64,000 nucleotides of DNA from Cymodocea nodosa (Eukaryota > Streptophyta > Magnoliopsida > Alismatales > Cymodoceaceae), in NCBI GenBank assembly GCA_036874045.1, contig CM072341.1, forward strand, positions 14,396,501 to 14,460,500, written 5' to 3'. This document shows positions 58,443 through 64,000 of this stretch, piece by piece (within the stretch, counting starts at the first letter, position 1; each line of letters opens with the position of its first letter). The position numbers and the translations under genes were made by a program. Below the pieces are notes generated by a model. It saw only the letters and a program-made list of their open reading frames with translations, did not search any database and was not told the origin of the DNA.

Positions 58443-60386
58443 TCAAGCATGGGAATCCCAGTGATTTTGGTTTGAGATACCAACCACACACTTCCTGAAT
58501 GAAAAATCTTCCATACTTCCATCTTTCCTCACAACAAAAAAACAACGAGATTTTGGGTACGATGGATGGTAACCAATCTGTTCAAAAAAAAGGAAATGAT
58601 GAGTGCTTTTCAAAAAAGAAGGTAACAATCAGAAAAAGATGAAAAATAATATAATACATAATCTGCAAATTTCTGCTAATATATTGATTTGGAAACTCCA
58701 AGTGGATCTTGCAATAATGTCCATTTAGGGTGGACTTGGCTAAAGGGTTTAAACCTTTCAGTTTTCTATGCAGTTGAAAACTTAAAACCATTCCACTCAA
58801 CATTCACTGCGAGATATAGCACCTTGCTTGTTTCCATCAAGGACCTTGATATTGGGTTAGACCGTAGACCAAAGCCATAACACTGCTGCTGCTAAATATG
58901 GCACCCATAAAAATATGGTTGCATCCTGGAGTGAACAGCCACCTTTGTACTACCCTATGCCATTTCCACATAATGATTGAACAATAATCAAGTGCCTCTC
59001 CATTACTGAAAATAAATGTTGATTGTGTTTCAATTTTACCAACCTCAAAAATGAATGATTAGTTTTTCAAAGATGAAACACCAATCTTCCCGATGGCTTC
59101 TACCAACTTACACATCAATATAATTGCCAATACTGAACAATTTATTCCTGCTTTTCCCTGACCGTTGTGGAACTGCAAAAATGCTCATGAATGCAATGTA
59201 CAAACTGTACACGTCATGTCAGTAATGCTTTCTGCAGGCCTTGGGAAACTTGCCACCACAAAATTCAACAATATCAACCTCATAATCTTGAACATGTTGA
59301 CCTTTGGATTCTAACAATGCTTGTTTTATGTTAAAATTGTGTGATCATCTAATGACTACAACATATTCATTTTCTATCAGAAAAAGGTTTCTGCCACCAC
59401 TATGGTGTCGTACTCATTACGGACAAAAAGAAACAGTGGCATCCCTTCTCTTGCCGAAAGCTATTGGGAAGGAATGACAATTACAACTAAAAGAAGACAG
59501 CTAGCCGTAAAAACTCAGCAACAGAGCCATAAACCATAAAACGAAAATATAAGTTAACTCATCAACAATATTATGTTTGAAATAATATCGTTCACAATGA
59601 TTCTATAACATAATTTAATAGTAGATGTTAATAAAATTACTTATACAAATTTTAAATAAATAATCATTATGATATTATATTATATTATATTAAATATTGA
59701 ACTAATATATTAACTAAAATTTATCAAGTGAAAGCCACTTAAATAAAAATAACCATGTTATTCTCTTGATTAGGAAATCCAATGAATTCTATTGAAATCT
59801 AGAGAGGTTCTAAGGCATTGGATTCATATATTTTGGGCAATGAAATCTTCCTGTCGTGATTTCCTCTCCATGCTAAAACATCACAGTAAGTAGGAAACTA
59901 AATTCCTTTAGAACAAATATGAATGCTTTCTAGGTGCATAGGCTTTCATAAATGTTAATAAGAAGACAGCCAACAATAGCACCTCAACAAAGCAGAAAAT
60001 GATTGCAAATTATCCTCTTACCTTGATATCGTGAATTCCAATTCCGATCTTTGACTTCGATTCTGGATGAAATTGTAACGCATTTTTCACATATGAGGCA
60101 TCTTGCACATCCAGTGATGAATTTATTGGATTTCTGATGATTTATGGAAAAGAATGTAAGAATTTCAAATCAAAAATTTCAGAAGAGTGACGAACACAAC
60201 AGTTAAAAAAAGGTCAGAAAATAATACAAATAGAAGCATCAGAAAAATCGTTCAATATCTTCCTGCTTTTCTGATTGAACTCAAAAAACAAAATTCAATA
60301 AAAAATATAATTGATTGTTTTAATAAACAAACAGAGACAAACATTAGAAATACCTGCAAGTGTCTACCAGACATTCGTACAGAGAA
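58443..60386 (-). CDS. C-terminal exons of a DUF3223 (DCL/EMB514/RNA polymerase IV-V tail type) protein
   Basis: Three exons can be joined on the minus strand: 60386-60354 (LYECLVDTC, acceptor ATTAG, donor GTATTT), 60133-60022 (NPINSSLDVQDASYVKNALQ, then FHPESKSKIGIGIHDIK, donor GTAAGA) and 58577-58443 (IGYHPSYPKS, RCFFVVRKDGSMEDFSF, RKCVVGISNQNHWDSHA, stop). FHPESKxKIGxGIxxIKxGYHPxYxxSRCFFVVRxDGxxEDFSFRKC is the diagnostic DUF3223 pattern. The domain occurs in DCL-like small proteins that act in rRNA processing or development and at the C-terminus of plant RNA polymerase IV/V largest subunits. Without the upstream exons I cannot tell which. The 33-base exon is the least certain. Confidence 0.7.
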
Positions 60387-61689
60387 CTAATTTAAGCAGG
60401 CAATCTAAAATTATATAAAAAAAGTCTAATATAATGCTCTTCACTTTCAGTTCTATGAACTCGCAAATGAATCTTACAATAAAGCTGCCAACATAATTAT
60501 GCAGAGAAATCCATCCATTGCACAACATAGTTATAAAACCTAAGAAATCTAGCCAACTAGTGACCTTAGTGCTCCCATGGTGGCCTGATCAACAGGTTAC
60601 ACTGGTTAAAATTTTGTCAACTTCTAAGGAATATTGTTTTAGCATGGACATAAACAGTAATGAACTTAGGTATTGAGGTATCATAAGGGAAGTGTGAACA
60701 GAGACTTCATTAAAGTGTAGATTAACTTTGCCAACATCTGTTTGTTTCATCTTTTTGTACGTAATCTTTGATGCTTTCTTTCAAACTTAGTGGGTGATGC
60801 TGATGACTTGTAGCAAACAAGCCAGATGTAGACTAAAGTATGGTTACTAGGCAACCCAAAAGCTGACCAAAGGCATGTGCAAAGAGCTTAATATCCATCA
60901 AACATTATTTTTGGAGGCAACGAGAGAGTTAAAATGGTAAAACTACTTCTTATAAATGACATTGTATCTACAAAAGATGATCAAGTAGCCCTTAATGTGA
61001 AGAGAGTCAAAGTTTTTCTGATGATTAAGTCAATAATCAAAGCTTCAGTCATTTGATTGGTTTCAAGTACAATAAGTTGAAACACACTTAGGCTAAGATA
61101 CTCGTCTTGTTGCAACTCTAGATGTTCCACCTTCCTTTTTGCATAGGTGAAATGAAGGATTACTTCCTCTGTAAGAGGTATTTAGCAATATGCATGTGTT
61201 TATTCCAAGGAATTCAACTTCAATAAGTTTAAAAACCAACATGTGTTGGTAAAATTTTATTATGTTGAAGTTATGCTGACAAAAATATGATAAAAAAAAT
61301 CACTTTTTGTTAACAAATCACCAAGTTGGCATCAACATTGATGTTGTTTTGACAATTCAAAAAATTCACCAACATGCATTGATGTTTAATTCCATATGTA
61401 TACATTAATACATATATTGAGTAGACATTAAAAAACTGAACGTGATAATTATACCAAAAACTGATTGATTGCAGCGTGACATCCAATTAGGAGTCAAGAT
61501 AGTCAATAAATACTACATATACACCTTCACATCATTTTATATTTGATATGTGAGATTTGGAAGAAGCCAACCAAAAGAAGATTCACTTCATTAGGGTTAA
61601 GTACAATATATATATGGGATAATGGATCTAGACTAAACAGATATCCATTTACACAAATACAACATTCAACATACTAAGGCAACTATATA
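60387..61689. other. Upstream part or flank of the DUF3223 gene, no exons recognised
   Basis: Further exons of the gene should lie here or beyond if the gene is larger, but I found no frame with family-like sequence. 61230-61420 has GTTGGTAAAATTT/CATGTTGG-type short repeats. 61440-61690 could be LTR sequence of the following copia remnant (CAATATATATATGGG near 61600). Confidence 0.45.
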
Positions 61690-62830
61690 ATACTAAGCTT
61701 TCACACTCTCCCTCAAGCTAGAGCATATATATCTATTATGCTTACCTTGTTACACAAGAACTCAAAAATAGTAACTCCTAACTCCTTAATAAAGATATCC
61801 ACAAGTTACCCTAAAGATTGAGTATAGGGAGTAAAGATCAAGTCTTTTAATACCATGCCTCATATATGGTAACAATCCACTTCATTGTATTTCATACATT
61901 CATGAAAAGTGAATTATTAGTTATGAAAATTATAACTTGATTGTCACATTTCATACACATGGGATACTGAATAATAATCTCAAACTCCTTAAGCAATGAC
62001 TTAAGCTACATCATCTTGCAAGTAGTTTAAACTATAGATCTATACTCAGCTTCAACATTGAATCTTGAAACAATATATTCTACTTCTTCTCTAGGTAACT
62101 AGGTTGCTACAACTTAAGTACAAAAACTTAAGGTAGATTTTCTATCACTCCTATCACTTACATAGCCCAAGTTAGAATATGTTTTAATCTTTGAATGTCC
62201 ATGTCTTTGGTATACAAGCCCCCCCTTCTTGATGCACTCTTTACATCAAGTACACAAAGTGCACCTAGCCAATGAAGCTTCTTTTGGTTCATGCATAAAC
62301 TAAACAACCTAACTATATATGGAATGTCTAGTTTAGTCATAACGAGATAAATCAAACTTGTATTGTCTTAGGTTTTCTAGCACTTCAGATGAATTATCCC
62401 AAAAAAGAGGATCATAGGTGTGTCTTTAGGTTTGCAGCCTAGAAGACTTGTCTCTTATAATAAGTTCAATACATATTTCTTTAAAATACACTCATTTTCC
62501 CTAATGCATATGCAAACTCTATCATCAAAAAATAATTGGGCTTTCCCATATCTTTAGTAGAGAAAAACTTCCCAATATGGGTCTTTGTGTTTTTGATTGC
62601 TTCTACATCGTTGCTTGTCAATAAAATATCAACAAAGACAACTAGTATATCACACCCTACAACTATTTCCTATAAAATACAAAGTGATCCATTGTACACT
62701 ATTTGAAGCCACCATTAATTGTAACCATGCTAACTTTTTCAAACCATGCTTGTAGACTTTGCTTGAGAGCATAGATTGTCTTCTGGAGTTACACATTAGA
62801 TTCTCCTTTTGAGCAACTATGATAGAATTG
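61690..62830 (-). pseudogene. Copia remnant 3: RT end and RNase H, minus strand
   Basis: The minus-strand piece at 62355-62158 reads YLVMTKLDIPYIVRLFSLCM, then NQKKLHWLGALCVLDVKSA and RRGGLYTKDMD. This matches the copia RT tail: L-T-x-T-R-P-D-I, then the HW-x-A-A-L tether. RNase H-like pieces follow near 62060-61900 (VEAEYRSIVQ-like, CDNQ). The polypurine tract AGCTTGAGGGAGAGTGTG at about 61700-61725 precedes TGTGAAAGC. Heavily decayed. Confidence 0.6.
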
Positions 62831-63166
62831 TTTTATTGTCTGACTATCTAGACTAGAGCATGTTAATGAGATCAGTTTGGGGTTGCAGGTTCGATTATCC
62901 AAAATTAGGAGTCTAGTTGTCCAGGGAAATATGTTCAACAGACTAAAGTTGGTATATCTAGTTGTTTAGATTGGTGGTCTAATAGACCGGATTTAGTGAT
63001 GTTTGTGTTAGAGTGTTTTTAAAGGGTGTCTAGGGTTTTGGGATGGTCATCTTATTTTTATACTATGTTGAACACTTGGAGAGAGTTATCTCTTAAATAG
63101 TAACAATATCCAAATTTTGTTTCCACCTTATTCTATTACTCAGTTCACTATAGATCCCAAGTTTGC
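62831..63166 (+). other. LTR-like sequence with palindromic GGTCTA motifs
   Basis: Contains ATCTAGACTAGAG (62848), GTCTAGTTGTCC (62911) and GGTCTAATAGACC (62976), the last a perfect palindrome around one base, and then GGGTGTCTAGGG. This spacing of self-complementary sites is like the other LTRs here. It may be the 5' LTR of the gag fragment that follows; ends not determined. Confidence 0.4.
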
Positions 63167-63810
63167 TTGCTGTTACAAGCATTGGATAGCAAAGCACGAT
63201 TGATGCACATTAATTTGATATCAAAGCCAATCGATAGGTGGCTACAGGAGATGAACACCAATGGTGAGAAGGAACAGTCAATTGAAAAGTTTCTTGAAGG
63301 ACACATGCAAAAGTTGGATGCAATGATAAGCAAAAATGTCAGCATTTGAGAGTTAGGTGGCAGCTCTGAGCTCACACATGACTATACATACAAGCTAGTT
63401 GACAAGCACTCACAGAGAAGATGACAATGGATAGAGATATAGAGAACAACCAATGGGTAGGAGTTTCCCTGACATAAAACTCAAGCTTCATATTTTTGAT
63501 GGCAATGAAGACCTAGGGGAATGGGGGCACACCATAGAAAAGTTACTAGTCTACCACTTTATTGAATCGAAGGAATGGGTTATTGTGCCATCAATCAATG
63601 AGAGGCATTGCATCCCCACTAGTTCAAGTCTTTTGTTGTGAGTTGAGATAGCGTGGAGTAGTCTGAGTTCGTGAAAGCTCTCATTACTTGTTTTGGCAAT
63701 AACCTCATGTGGGATTATCATGAAAAGCTCTTCAAGTTGTATCAATGGAGGTCAATTGCCAATTATATGGAGTTTATAGCTTTGTCAACACAAGTAACGA
63801 GAATTTGAAC
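63167..63810 (+). pseudogene. Ty3/gypsy gag fragment of another lineage
   Basis: Frames on the plus strand give KFLEGHMQKLDAMISKN (63290-63345) and the gag-like LKLHIFDGNEDLGEWGHTIE (about 63478-63540). After a frameshift comes FVKALITCFGNNLMWDYHEK, LFKLYQWRSIANYMEFIALS, which is the Retrotrans_gag end pattern of chromovirus-like gypsy elements. Several stops. The rest of the element is not in the window. Confidence 0.6.
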
Positions 63811-64000
63811 AAGCCCTTATTTCTTTTTTTATCAAGGGTTTGTGAGAGGACATTGAGAGTGTTTTTACACGTAGAGAAGAAGAAGGAAGAAAAGAAGATA
63901 CAAGATTTTACGTGGTTCAATCAAGAATGACCTACGTCCACAAGGCGAAGCTAGATTTCACTATTGGTGGCTCAAGCATACAGATTACAACATATGCTAT
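63811..64000. mobile_element. Edge of a copia-type LTR
   Basis: TTTTACGTGGTTCAATCAAG and GACCTACGTCCACAAGGCG near 63909-63945 match the same block at about 34670-34710 in the LTR of copia remnant 2. The element continues outside the window. Confidence 0.45.

Noticed and set aside
1..64000. CRISPR arrays, bacterial operons, riboswitches, rRNA genes
   Set aside because: No such structures were seen; the repeats are eukaryotic transposon sequences without regular spacers.

Overview
This is repeat-rich, AT-rich nuclear DNA of a flowering plant. The evidence is Ty3/gypsy elements of the Athila/Tat type with a tRNA-Asp-like primer binding site, several Ty1/copia elements, a PIF/Harbinger transposon carrying a vicilin-like seed-protein fragment, a tRNA-derived SINE, an RTE-like LINE, and three plant-type host genes with canonical splice sites. 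The sequence does not fix the species.

Layout. 1-30315 is a cluster of rearranged copies of one large Ty3/gypsy family. Copy A (+, 1-15212) has a decayed pol, then an accessory ORF ('ORFx'), a gag tail, an F-box ORF and a 3' region. ORFx of copy A is split by a 6.1 kb PIF/Harbinger element (4878-11026), which is itself split by a solo LTR (5394-7246). Copy B (-, 15213-24830) carries LTR, 3' region, F-box ORF, gag and ORFx, so A and B form a multi-kilobase inverted repeat. Copy D/C (+, 24831-30315) is a third 3' region, an LTR, a primer binding site and the start of pol. 30316-33397 has no recognisable gene. 33398-46265 holds a truncated VWA pseudogene, a copia gag scrap, a 41-base G run, a second copia remnant, an LTR scrap, and a nearly complete minus-strand copia element (37718-46265) split by a second solo LTR (40180-42424). 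48101-60386 is the gene-bearing part: a RING-less WAV3-like VWA gene, a three-exon UPF0390/DUF2462 gene with a 3.9 kb intron full of retroelement debris, and the last exons of a DUF3223/DCL-domain gene, all on the minus strand. 61690-64000 returns to copia and gypsy fragments.

The most unusual system is the gypsy family itself. It carries an F-box ORF near its 3' end and a roughly 740-codon accessory ORF. Its gag capsid domain (seen in B) and its CCHC zinc knuckle (seen in C at the start of pol) lie in different places. Near-perfect inverted repeats built on TAACTCAACG/CGTTGAGTTA occur in every spacer between ORFs and in the LTRs. Related inverted motifs also fill the LTR of the unrelated copia element. 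All retroelement ORFs are decayed, mainly by transitions typical of methyl-cytosine deamination. Two solo LTRs and the Harbinger element have exact target-site duplications, which gives a clear order of insertion.
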